From the NCBI GenBank assembly GCA_021823085.1, contig JAKAPG010000074.1, positions 1 through 8,006 of the forward strand: a stretch of 8,006 nt of DNA. Direction: 5' to 3'. A program made the translations under genes and the position numbers. Within the stretch, counting starts at the first letter, position 1. The number at the start of each line of letters is the position of its first letter. Of the stretch, positions 1-6,165 are shown in pieces. The notes below the pieces were generated by a model that did not search any database, was not told the origin of the DNA, and saw only the letters and a program-made list of their open reading frames with translations. This DNA comes from Thermoplasmata archaeon. Lineage in GTDB: Archaea; Thermoplasmatota; Thermoplasmata; Lutacidiplasmatales; UBA184.

Positions 1-58
1 TGGTCCATCCTTCGAGCTTTGGGAGCTCGGGACCCCGATTCAAATTCGGGCAGCCCCA
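1..58 (+). tRNA. trnP-TGG: tRNA-Pro (anticodon TGG), 5' part outside the window
   Basis: The 3' two-thirds of a tRNA folds cleanly. The anticodon stem CGAGC (13-17) pairs perfectly with GCTCG (25-29) around the 7-nt loop TTTGGGA, which places anticodon TGG at 20-22 and reads proline CCN codons. The variable region is four bases (30-33). The T arm is CCCGA (34-38), loop TTCAAAT (39-45) and TCGGG (46-50). The acceptor 3' strand CAGCCCC (51-57) and discriminator A58 follow; they predict a 5' strand GGGGCTG just upstream of the window. After A58 the sequence reads CC then G, so CCA is not encoded and must be added after transcription. The D arm is only partly visible. No promoter is visible because the 5' end is missing. 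The zinc-finger gene follows 38 bp downstream. Confidence 0.92.
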
Positions 59-79
59 CCGCGCCGGGGCACCCGCCTT

Positions 80-85
80 GGAGGT
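80..85 (+). promoter_or_regulatory. Shine-Dalgarno for the HVO_0476-family gene
   Basis: GGAGGT lies 11 nt before the ATG at 97. It supports ATG 97 as the start and argues against the in-frame ATG at 19, which lies inside the tRNA. The 38 bases between tRNA and ATG contain no AT-rich box, so the mRNA probably begins upstream, within or before the tRNA gene. Confidence 0.6.
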
Positions 86-96
86 ACGGTGGAGCG

Positions 97-951
97 ATGA
101 GTGAACTTCCGGACCCCGGCACGCCGTCGGAGGAGGACACGAACCCGTCGCCCCCGTCCCTCGGGCTGCACGCGGCTTCGCTCCCTTGCGAGACGTGCGG
201 GACAGTACGCCCGCACCGGATTGTTCACCTGAGCCGGGGGCCGCGAGCGGGGGGACAAGGTCCGGCGACCGGGCGACACGGCATCGCTCGCTGCCGCGTA
301 TGCGGTTCGGTCCATGCGTTCGTCATAGGGAACCCGGCCGGGTCCGTCTCGGTCTCCGTGGTCGTCTCCGACGGAGCTCGATCGGAGCGGATTCGCACCG
401 AGCTGCCGACCCACCGGAGGATTCAGGTGGGATCGGGCGTGCCCGAGTCGGGGGCGCCGTGGATCGTCCGAGGGATCGATCGCCAAGACGGGCGCCGCGT
501 CCCCGAGGCTCGCTCGGAGGAGATCGCCACGCTCTGGGTCGAACGGGACCGGGGGCCGACCGTGGCCCTGTCGATCATCGAGGGCCGGCGCACGCGCTCG
601 ATCACGCTCTCCGCACGACCCGAGGCGGAGTTCGCGGTCGGCGACATCCTCCGCGTCGATCGCGAGGAGGTCCGGGTCGTGCGCATCCGGGCTCGCGGCG
701 TGAACTGGGAGCGACCGGGCAAGAGGTTCGAGGCGCGCGAGATTCAACGTGTCTACGCTCGGCGGAGCGTGAGGCCGCCGGCCGGCAAGAGGCCCTGGAG
801 CCGCGAGCGTGATAGGCCGGTCTCTCGGGAGAGCTCCGCCTCCCGTTCCGCGCGCTCCCGCTCGTCCCCGGGCGTGAGTAGGAACCGGGCGGTCCCCAGA
901 AGGCAGACCGCGCTCTCGGGCGCTACGGTCCACCGCTCGCGGCCCTCGTAG
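97..951 (+). CDS. HVO_0476-family zinc-finger protein (COG1326-like), with antisense-derived Arg/Ser-rich tail
   Basis: A 284-residue protein. Two CxxC knuckles (Cys31/Cys34 and Cys66/Cys69) would bind one zinc near the N-terminus. A beta-rich segment follows (about residues 85-222, ending in the EIQRVYARR stretch), with the order seen in archaeal HVO_0476-type proteins. That family is widespread in Euryarchaeota-like archaea and has no assigned biochemical role; a nucleic-acid or ribosome connection is plausible but unproven. The start ATG 97 is chosen from the GGAGGT ribosome site. The N-terminal 28 residues are Pro/Ser/Glu-rich and probably disordered. The oddity is the C-terminus: residues 219-284 overlap the NFACT gene on the other strand, and from about 223 on the protein is a basic Arg/Ser/Pro-rich tail unlike the folded part. 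No terminator separates it from the tRNA upstream, so co-transcription with tRNA-Pro is possible. Confidence 0.82.
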   Translation: MSELPDPGTPSEEDTNPSPPSLGLHAASLPCETCGTVRPHRIVHLSRGPRAGGQGPATGRHGIARCRVCGSVHAFVIGNPAGSVSVSVVVSDGARSERIRTELPTHRRIQVGSGVPESGAPWIVRGIDRQDGRRVPEARSEEIATLWVERDRGPTVALSIIEGRRTRSITLSARPEAEFAVGDILRVDREEVRVVRIRARGVNWERPGKRFEAREIQRVYARRSVRPPAGKRPWSRERDRPVSRESSASRSARSRSSPGVSRNRAVPRRQTALSGATVHRSRPS

Positions 952-2633
952 GTGATCGTGCCCAGAGCGAGCTCCAACGGCAGGTCCTTCAGGTAGTGCT
1001 TCGTCCCGTGGACCACCCACGATCCGCGGGCCACGAACTCGCCGGTCGCCGGGGTCTTCGAGACCTGGTCCGCGCTCACCCAGAACGCGGTCGCGGACGC
1101 GAGGCCCGCCCGCCAGGCCTTCGAAAAGGCGACCGCCCATCGCCCGGCTTCCTCGATGGTCCTCTCCGGGATCGCGCCCTGGACCGGGCCGGGGCACTTC
1201 ACCACCACGCTCGACGCCCCGTGGAGGTCGGCATGGAGGTAGATGTCCCCTTCGCGGAGGTGGCGGCGAACGACCCGATCGTTCGAACCGGCGTCCCGGC
1301 CGGCCACCACAACCACGCGATCGGACGAGATGAACCAGCGGAACCGCTCGAACCAAAACTCGGGTCCTTGGGCCGCCTCCTTCTTCGAGGGACGAGGTGC
1401 GCTCGGGGTCGCCCGCGGGTGCGCGAGCCGAGCCTCGGTGGTCGCGAGGGCCGCGCGTGCTCCGGCGAGCTTGGCTTGGGCCGTCTTCGCCTCTTCGAAC
1501 AGGGCCTGGGCCGATGCCCGCGGCGACTCGTGGACGAGGACGGGGACCGATCGGCCCTCGAGAGAGATCTCCACGGTGTCGGAGGTGCCCGCGCTCGAGC
1601 GGAGCGCGACGAGCTGGCGATCGACCTCCTCGAAATGGGTGAGGATCGACTGACCCTGCCCCACGAGCCGTCTCGCCGTCTCTTCCAGTTCCCTCACCGC
1701 CTCGATCTGGCGCTCCCGCTGCCGTTCGAGGTTGCTCCGTTCGAGCTCCTCCGGGGTCTTGGGCGGCGCGGGCCCGCGGGGCAGGAGCGTCGGGAAGAAT
1801 CGAAGCGCGGCATCGCTGAAGCGCGGAAGCTCCGTCTCGCGTACACCGGGGTCCCCTTCCCAGCGTCGGGAAGAGTACGGGGTCGCATCGACGACCTCCT
1901 CGCCGCGTTCGTACAAGTAGCCGCGGGGAGGGTCCGCGACCTCGGCGATGAGTCCGGCGATGATCGCGTGGAGCCGGTGCGCGATCTCGGACGGAGCGCC
2001 CGGGGGAGGCCCGCCGGCGCGCGCGAGGATCTCCTCGGCGACCGGACCGCCCAGGGCGAGTCGAGCCGCGAGGGTGCTCGCGAGATCGCTGTGGGATCGT
2101 CGGAGCTCTTCGGCGAGCTCCTCCGGATCCATCGACCAAGGGTCCGTGCGTTCGGGAGGGCGTTGGTAATCGGCTCCGGGCCGAAGGACGCGATGCGCCC
2201 ACGCACGGGGTCGCGCGACCGCCGCAATGGTCGCGCCCTGCGCGATGACGAGATTGCCGGCCCCGAAGAACTCGAGACCCAGCGTGTACGACGTCTCTCC
2301 TCCCCGAACGAGTTCCAGCTCGAGGTACCGCTCGCTCTTCGGGTCGCGCGCGCCCGTGATGACCGCTCCCGAGAGAAGGCGCCGAAGGTCCTTGGCGAGC
2401 GGCGTGAGATCGTCGGCGTGCTCTCCGGCCTCCTCGGCCAGAGCCGCGTAGTGGCCGGGGACCATCCGAAGCTCCCGCTTCCCGACGCCCGGAACCTTGA
2501 GCAGGAGACTCCAGCCGCCCCCCGGGAGGTCGAACGCTTTGTCGACGCGCGCGCGCGTTAAGGCCCGGATCTCGCGGACCAACGCCAGCGTATCCAGGGC
2601 TGTGAACCGGTCCTTCAGCGTGGGTCCGTCCAT
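753..2633 (-). CDS. rqcH: NFACT-family protein, archaeal RqcH/NEMF/Rqc2 homologue (ribosome-associated quality control)
   Basis: A 626-residue protein, near the usual archaeal NFACT length. RqcH/NEMF/Rqc2 proteins bind the peptidyl-tRNA-bearing large subunit of a stalled, split ribosome and, where tested, recruit tRNA to add a C-terminal tail that marks the nascent chain for degradation. Layout: NFACT-N domain (about 1-200), helix-hairpin-like middle (about 200-300), coiled coil (about 295-405, ELERSNLERQRERQIEAV), and the conserved NFACT-R domain (about 425-587) with FRWFISSD, GRDAGSND, GDIYLHADLHGASS, ADQVSKTPATGEF and PLELALG. The NFACT-N position that normally carries Asp-Arg appears to read Glu101-Arg102. 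The start is fixed by ATG at 2633 with GGAAGGAG just upstream; the open frame continues upstream only as antisense of the neighbouring dehydrogenase. The 40-residue charged tail overlaps the zinc-finger gene and ends at TAG 755-753. It is divergently paired with the acyl-CoA dehydrogenase. Confidence 0.93.
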   Translation of the reverse strand: MDGPTLKDRFTALDTLALVREIRALTRARVDKAFDLPGGGWSLLLKVPGVGKRELRMVPGHYAALAEEAGEHADDLTPLAKDLRRLLSGAVITGARDPKSERYLELELVRGGETSYTLGLEFFGAGNLVIAQGATIAAVARPRAWAHRVLRPGADYQRPPERTDPWSMDPEELAEELRRSHSDLASTLAARLALGGPVAEEILARAGGPPPGAPSEIAHRLHAIIAGLIAEVADPPRGYLYERGEEVVDATPYSSRRWEGDPGVRETELPRFSDAALRFFPTLLPRGPAPPKTPEELERSNLERQRERQIEAVRELEETARRLVGQGQSILTHFEEVDRQLVALRSSAGTSDTVEISLEGRSVPVLVHESPRASAQALFEEAKTAQAKLAGARAALATTEARLAHPRATPSAPRPSKKEAAQGPEFWFERFRWFISSDRVVVVAGRDAGSNDRVVRRHLREGDIYLHADLHGASSVVVKCPGPVQGAIPERTIEEAGRWAVAFSKAWRAGLASATAFWVSADQVSKTPATGEFVARGSWVVHGTKHYLKDLPLELALGTITYEGRERWTVAPESAVCLLGTARFLLTPGDERERAEREAELSRETGLSRSRLQGLLPAGGLTLRRA

Positions 2634-2637
2634 CGTT

Positions 2638-2645
2638 CTCCTTCC
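2638..2645 (-). promoter_or_regulatory. Shine-Dalgarno for the NFACT gene
   Basis: On the minus strand GGAAGGAG ends 4 nt before the ATG at 2633. This strong purine-rich site fixes the start and shows that the NFACT transcript has a 5' leader. Confidence 0.7.
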
Positions 2646-2669
2646 ACCGGCGGGCGACGGACCGCCCCT

Positions 2670-2676
2670 GTTAAGC
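2670..2676. promoter_or_regulatory. Candidate TATA-like element in the NFACT/acyl-CoA dehydrogenase divergent spacer
   Basis: GTTAAGC is the most AT-rich part of the 66-bp spacer 2634-2699. It sits about 30 nt before the dehydrogenase ATG at 2700 and about 37-43 nt before the NFACT ATG at 2633. Either distance would suit an archaeal TATA box with a short leader. The same 7-mer recurs upstream of the isocitrate dehydrogenase gene. The match to a TATA consensus is weak, and the two genes may share the element or use separate unseen ones. Confidence 0.3.
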
Positions 2677-2690
2677 ATTGTTCGACCTGC

Positions 2691-2696
2691 AAGGAG
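2691..2696 (+). promoter_or_regulatory. Shine-Dalgarno for the acyl-CoA dehydrogenase-like gene
   Basis: AAGGAG is followed by only three bases (CGC) and then ATG 2700. The spacing is short, but the purine motif is good and the protein N-terminus aligns with the acyl-CoA dehydrogenase family from this Met. Confidence 0.6.
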
Positions 2697-2699
2697 CGC

Positions 2700-3845
2700 A
2701 TGTCCTTTCCGCTCGAGCCGCTCGCCGCGCTGCGCGCTGAGGTACGCCGCTTCGCGGAGCGATCCATCGCCCCGCTCGCCGAGGAGATCGATCGCACCGA
2801 CCGACTGCCGCCCGAGGTCTTCCGATCGCTCGCGGAGCAAGGGCTCACCGGCCTCGGGATCCCGACCGAGTGGGGTGGCCGGGGAGGCGGAACTCGCGCG
2901 CTCTCGGTCGTGCTCGAGGAGCTCTCCCGCGCGAGCGCGACGGTCGGGACGGACCTCTCGGTCCACCTGTCGGTGTGCGCCGCGCCCATCCTTCGATGGG
3001 GCACCGAGGCTCAGCGAGAGCGATGGCTCCGCCCGCTCGCGGAGGGCCGTGTGGTGGGGGCGTTCGCCCTCAGCGAGCCTGGCGTGGGCTCGGACGCGGC
3101 CCGTCTCGCGACGAGGTACGAACGGACCGAGAACGGAATCCGGCTCACCGGTTCGAAGATGTTCATCACGAACGGGAAGAGCGCCGGGGTCGTGCTCGCG
3201 TTCGCGACGTCGGACCCGGCCCGTGGACCTCGCGGGATCAGCGCATTTCTCGTTCCGCGGGGCACGTCCGGCTTCTCCGTAGCCCAACACCTCGACAAGC
3301 TCGGATTGCGCGGGAGCGAGACGAACGAGCTGGTCTTCGAAGGGGCGGAGCTCCCCGCGGACGCCCAACTGGGCAAGGACGGAGAAGGGCTGTCGATCGC
3401 GCTCGGGGCCCTCAGCGGCGGGCGGATCGGGATCGCGTCCTGTGCGCTCGGCGTGGCCCAGGCCGCCTTCGACGAGCTCCGGACGGCGGTGGCCCGCGAT
3501 CCCGGTGACGATCGCCGGGGCCGACTGGCCCGGGCGTGGGCGGACCTCGCCGGCGCGCGGGCCTTGATCGAGAGGGCGGCCGAAGCCAAGGATGCGGACG
3601 AGCCGTACGATCTGGCGGCGTCGACCGCCAAGCTCGTCGCGGCGCGAGCGGCCGAGTCGATCGCCCAGGAGGCGGTCGAGGTCATCGGGCCGGCCGCGAC
3701 GCGCCACGGCCATCCGGCGGAGCGCATCCTGCGCGATGCCCGAGTCTTCTCCATCGTGGAGGGGACCACGGAGATCCAGGAACGGATCATCGGGAAGATG
3801 CTGAGCGAGAACGCGGGGGGCGAGGTCCCCTCCCGTCATGCCTAG
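2700..3845 (+). CDS. Acyl-CoA dehydrogenase-like flavoprotein with divergent FAD-dimer loops
   Basis: A 381-residue protein of the acyl-CoA dehydrogenase family, which oxidises acyl-CoA thioesters to enoyl-CoA with FAD and passes electrons to ETF. The N-terminal helical domain (about 1-115) includes LPPEVFRSLAEQGLTGLGIP and EWGG. The middle beta domain (about 118-225) has the flavin-site signature AFALSEPGVGSD (121-132) and GSKMFITNG (151-159). The C-terminal helical domain ends with SIVEGTTEIQ, whose Glu354 matches the catalytic base of the short/medium-chain class. Two normally conserved FAD-contact segments are changed: the RxxFG loop is replaced by a shorter ARDPGDDRRG stretch (about 265-274), and the GGxG motif reads IGPAAT (about 329-334). 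Substrate is not predictable; branched-chain or short-chain acyl-CoA is possible. The stop overlaps the hel308 start by 8 bp, so the two are probably one transcript with coupled translation. Confidence 0.88.
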   Translation: MSFPLEPLAALRAEVRRFAERSIAPLAEEIDRTDRLPPEVFRSLAEQGLTGLGIPTEWGGRGGGTRALSVVLEELSRASATVGTDLSVHLSVCAAPILRWGTEAQRERWLRPLAEGRVVGAFALSEPGVGSDAARLATRYERTENGIRLTGSKMFITNGKSAGVVLAFATSDPARGPRGISAFLVPRGTSGFSVAQHLDKLGLRGSETNELVFEGAELPADAQLGKDGEGLSIALGALSGGRIGIASCALGVAQAAFDELRTAVARDPGDDRRGRLARAWADLAGARALIERAAEAKDADEPYDLAASTAKLVAARAAESIAQEAVEVIGPAATRHGHPAERILRDARVFSIVEGTTEIQERIIGKMLSENAGGEVPSRHA

Positions 3846-6165
3846 ACGTCGCGCGAAGCCGCACCCCGACGAGGCGCCCGTCGCGTCGGCTCCTTCGCCG
3901 CCCTCTCTCGTTCCGAGCGAGGTCGTGGGAACGCCGATCGAATCCACTTCGATCGATCCCGAGAGCCGGGCGATCCTGGAGAAGGAGGGGATCCGCTCGC
4001 TGTATCCTCCCCAGGCCGCGGCCATCGGGCCCGCCCTTGCCGGACGGAACCTGTTGCTCGCGTGTCCGACGGCGAGCGGGAAATCCCTCGTCGCCTACCT
4101 CGCCATCGTCCGGGCGGTGCGCGCGGGCCGACGGGGCCTGTACATGGTGCCGCTGCGGGCCCTCGCACGGGAGAAGGCCGAGGAGCTGCGCGCGTTCGAG
4201 CCGCTCGGCCTGAAGGTCGGGATCTCGATCGGCGACTTCGACCTGCGGCCCGACCAGCTCGAGAAGATCGACGTGCTCGTCGCCACGAGCGAGAAGGTCG
4301 ACTCGCTCCTTCGCAGGGGGAGCCCGTGGCTCCAACGGTTGGGAGTCGTGATCGCGGACGAGGTCCATCTCATACGCGACCCGGATCGCGGTCCGACGCT
4401 CGAGATCACCCTGACTCGACTGCGCCGCTCCTACCCCGATCTGCAGGTCGTCGCCCTGAGCGCGACGGTCGGCAACGCGGAGGAGGTCTCGCGTTGGCTC
4501 TCGGCCGAGCCGATCGTCAGCGACTTCCGACCGGTTCCCCTCCGGCAGGGCGTCTACTCGGGCGGGCGGATCCTGTTCACCGATCTCACGACCCGGGAAG
4601 TCGCCGGCCCAGGGGACGCCGTCCCTCGCCTCGTGCGTACCGTCATCCAGGAAGGAGGGCAAGCGCTCGTCTTCGTCAACACGCGGCGCGCGAGCGAGCA
4701 GGGAGCCCAGGGCCTCGTGCCTACGGTGCGCTCCCTGTTGAGCCCGGAGGAGCGGGCGCTGGCACGCGAGACCGTAGAGACCCTGCTCGCCGTCGCGGAG
4801 GAAGAGACCGAAGGAGTCCGCCGCCTCTCCGAACTCATTCCCCACGGCGTCGCCTACCACAACGCCTCGCTCACGAACTCCGAACGCGAGGTCGTCGAGC
4901 ACGCGTTCCGCGACCGGATCCTCAAGGCGCTCGTCGCGACCCCCACGCTCGCCGCGGGGATCAACCTGCCCGCACGACGAGTCATCGTCCGCGACACCTA
5001 CCGCTACGACGACCGGATCGGGATGCAGGCGCCGATCCCCGCGATGGAGATCCAGCAGATGTGCGGCCGCGCAGGGCGCCCGCGCTTCGATGCCACCGGC
5101 GAGGCCGTGCTCGTCGCCCGGGATGCCGAACAGGAGGAGCGCTACCTCGATACCTACCTTTCGAGCCCACCGGAGGATATCGAGAGCCGCCTCGCCGCGG
5201 AGCCCGCGCTGCGCATGCACGTGCTCGCGTTGGTCGCGAGCGGAGCGGTGGCGACCGAGACCGAGCTCGAGACGTTCTTCCGGGGTACCTTGTACGGACA
5301 CACCCTGCCGTGGGCGGACCTCGTGGACCACATCGACCGGGTGCGACGCTTCCTGGAACGGAACGAGTTCCTCGCGACCGGTCCGATCCTCCGGGCCACC
5401 CCCTTCGGCCAGCTCACGAGCGAGCTCTACCTCGACCCGTTGAGCGCCCTCGTTCTCCGGGCGATGCTCGATCGCGCCCCGCTTGGGGTGAGTCCCTTCG
5501 CGCTGCTGGCGGGAATCGCCGCTGCGCCGGACCTTCCGCCGCTGTTCCTGAGGCGCGACGAGGAGTCGCCGCTCCTGGAACGGTTCACCCAGGAAGCGGA
5601 GGAGCTTCTCGTGAAGCCGGAAGAGCCCCCTCTCACCCTTCCCCTGGAGGCGTATCTCGCGACGCTGAAGACGGCGAGCGTGCTCGAGGCCTGGATCGCC
5701 GAGATCCCGATCGCGGAGATCACCGCAACGTTCGGGATCGGGGCGGGAGACCTTCACGCGAAGGCCGACGACGCCGAGTGGCTCCTCTTCGGACTCGGCC
5801 GCCTCGCGGTGCGCTTCCAGCGGAGGCTGGCCCGTCCCGTCGATGACCTCGCCCTGCGCGTGCGCTACGGCGTCCGCGAAGAGCTGCTGGACCTGGTGCG
5901 GCTCCGGGGCGTCGGTCGCGTCCGGGCCCGAGCGCTCTTCCGGGCGGGGTACGCCGACCGGGAGTCCCTGCGGGCAGCCCCCGTCGATCGGATCGAGCAG
6001 GTCCTTCGCTCGAGACGCCTCGCCGAGTCGGTCCTCGCCCAGGTCCGCGCGAGGACGAACGCGACCGGGGCGCCGGTCACGCCGGGCGAGGATGCGGCCA
6101 GACCTGCAGCACCCGGGCATCGGACGACGCGGACGCTCGAAGATTATCAGACGCGGGGAGGCTAG
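3838..6165 (+). CDS. hel308: Hel308 (Hjm) superfamily 2 DNA helicase
   Basis: A 775-residue ATP-dependent 3'-5' DNA helicase of the Hel308/Hjm family, which acts on forked and stalled replication structures. Motifs in order: Q-type LYPPQ (55-59), Walker A ACPTASGKS (75-83), Ia VPLRALAREK, II DEVH (174-177), III LSAT (207-210), IV ALVFVNTRR (276-284), V ATPTLAAGINLPARR (367-381), and VI QMCGRAGRP (407-415). The ARRVIVRDTYRYDD stretch before motif VI matches the strand-separating hairpin region of Hel308. Winged-helix and ratchet regions follow, then a helix-hairpin-helix segment (RLRGVGRVRARALFRAGY, about 688-705) as in domain 5. It is longer than the roughly 700-720 usual because of a Pro/Ala-rich N-terminal 30 residues and a roughly 35-residue C-terminal tail. 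ATG 3838 overlaps the dehydrogenase stop; a GTG at 3925 is an alternative start. The 3' end overlaps the Orc-like gene by 89 bp. Confidence 0.96.
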   Translation: MPRRRAKPHPDEAPVASAPSPPSLVPSEVVGTPIESTSIDPESRAILEKEGIRSLYPPQAAAIGPALAGRNLLLACPTASGKSLVAYLAIVRAVRAGRRGLYMVPLRALAREKAEELRAFEPLGLKVGISIGDFDLRPDQLEKIDVLVATSEKVDSLLRRGSPWLQRLGVVIADEVHLIRDPDRGPTLEITLTRLRRSYPDLQVVALSATVGNAEEVSRWLSAEPIVSDFRPVPLRQGVYSGGRILFTDLTTREVAGPGDAVPRLVRTVIQEGGQALVFVNTRRASEQGAQGLVPTVRSLLSPEERALARETVETLLAVAEEETEGVRRLSELIPHGVAYHNASLTNSEREVVEHAFRDRILKALVATPTLAAGINLPARRVIVRDTYRYDDRIGMQAPIPAMEIQQMCGRAGRPRFDATGEAVLVARDAEQEERYLDTYLSSPPEDIESRLAAEPALRMHVLALVASGAVATETELETFFRGTLYGHTLPWADLVDHIDRVRRFLERNEFLATGPILRATPFGQLTSELYLDPLSALVLRAMLDRAPLGVSPFALLAGIAAAPDLPPLFLRRDEESPLLERFTQEAEELLVKPEEPPLTLPLEAYLATLKTASVLEAWIAEIPIAEITATFGIGAGDLHAKADDAEWLLFGLGRLAVRFQRRLARPVDDLALRVRYGVREELLDLVRLRGVGRVRARALFRAGYADRESLRAAPVDRIEQVLRSRRLAESVLAQVRARTNATGAPVTPGEDAARPAAPGHRTTRTLEDYQTRGG

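Noticed and set aside
19..96. Earlier in-frame ATG for the zinc-finger gene at 19
   Set aside because: It lies inside the tRNA-Pro anticodon arm; ATG 97 has a GGAGGT site and a normal N-terminus.
40..2202. 720-residue open frame on the minus strand
   Set aside because: Arg/Gly/Pro-dominated translation with no domain; it is a shadow of the zinc-finger and NFACT genes, as expected in GC-rich DNA where stops are rare.
996..2561. 521-codon plus-strand frame
   Set aside because: Antisense shadow of the NFACT gene, without family features or ribosome site.
2634..4025. 464-codon N-terminal extension of the NFACT frame
   Set aside because: It is the antisense of the acyl-CoA dehydrogenase gene, has no recognisable domain, and NFACT homology begins right after the ATG at 2633, which has a strong ribosome site.
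3787..6120. 777-codon minus-strand frame and the 594-codon plus frame at 4062-5846
   Set aside because: Both are alternative frames of hel308, whose own frame has every helicase motif in order.
6055..6165. PCNA-interacting box in the Hel308 tail (TLEDYQ region)
   Set aside because: It resembles the hydrophobic-acidic-aromatic end of such motifs but lacks the leading Gln, so it cannot be supported from sequence alone.
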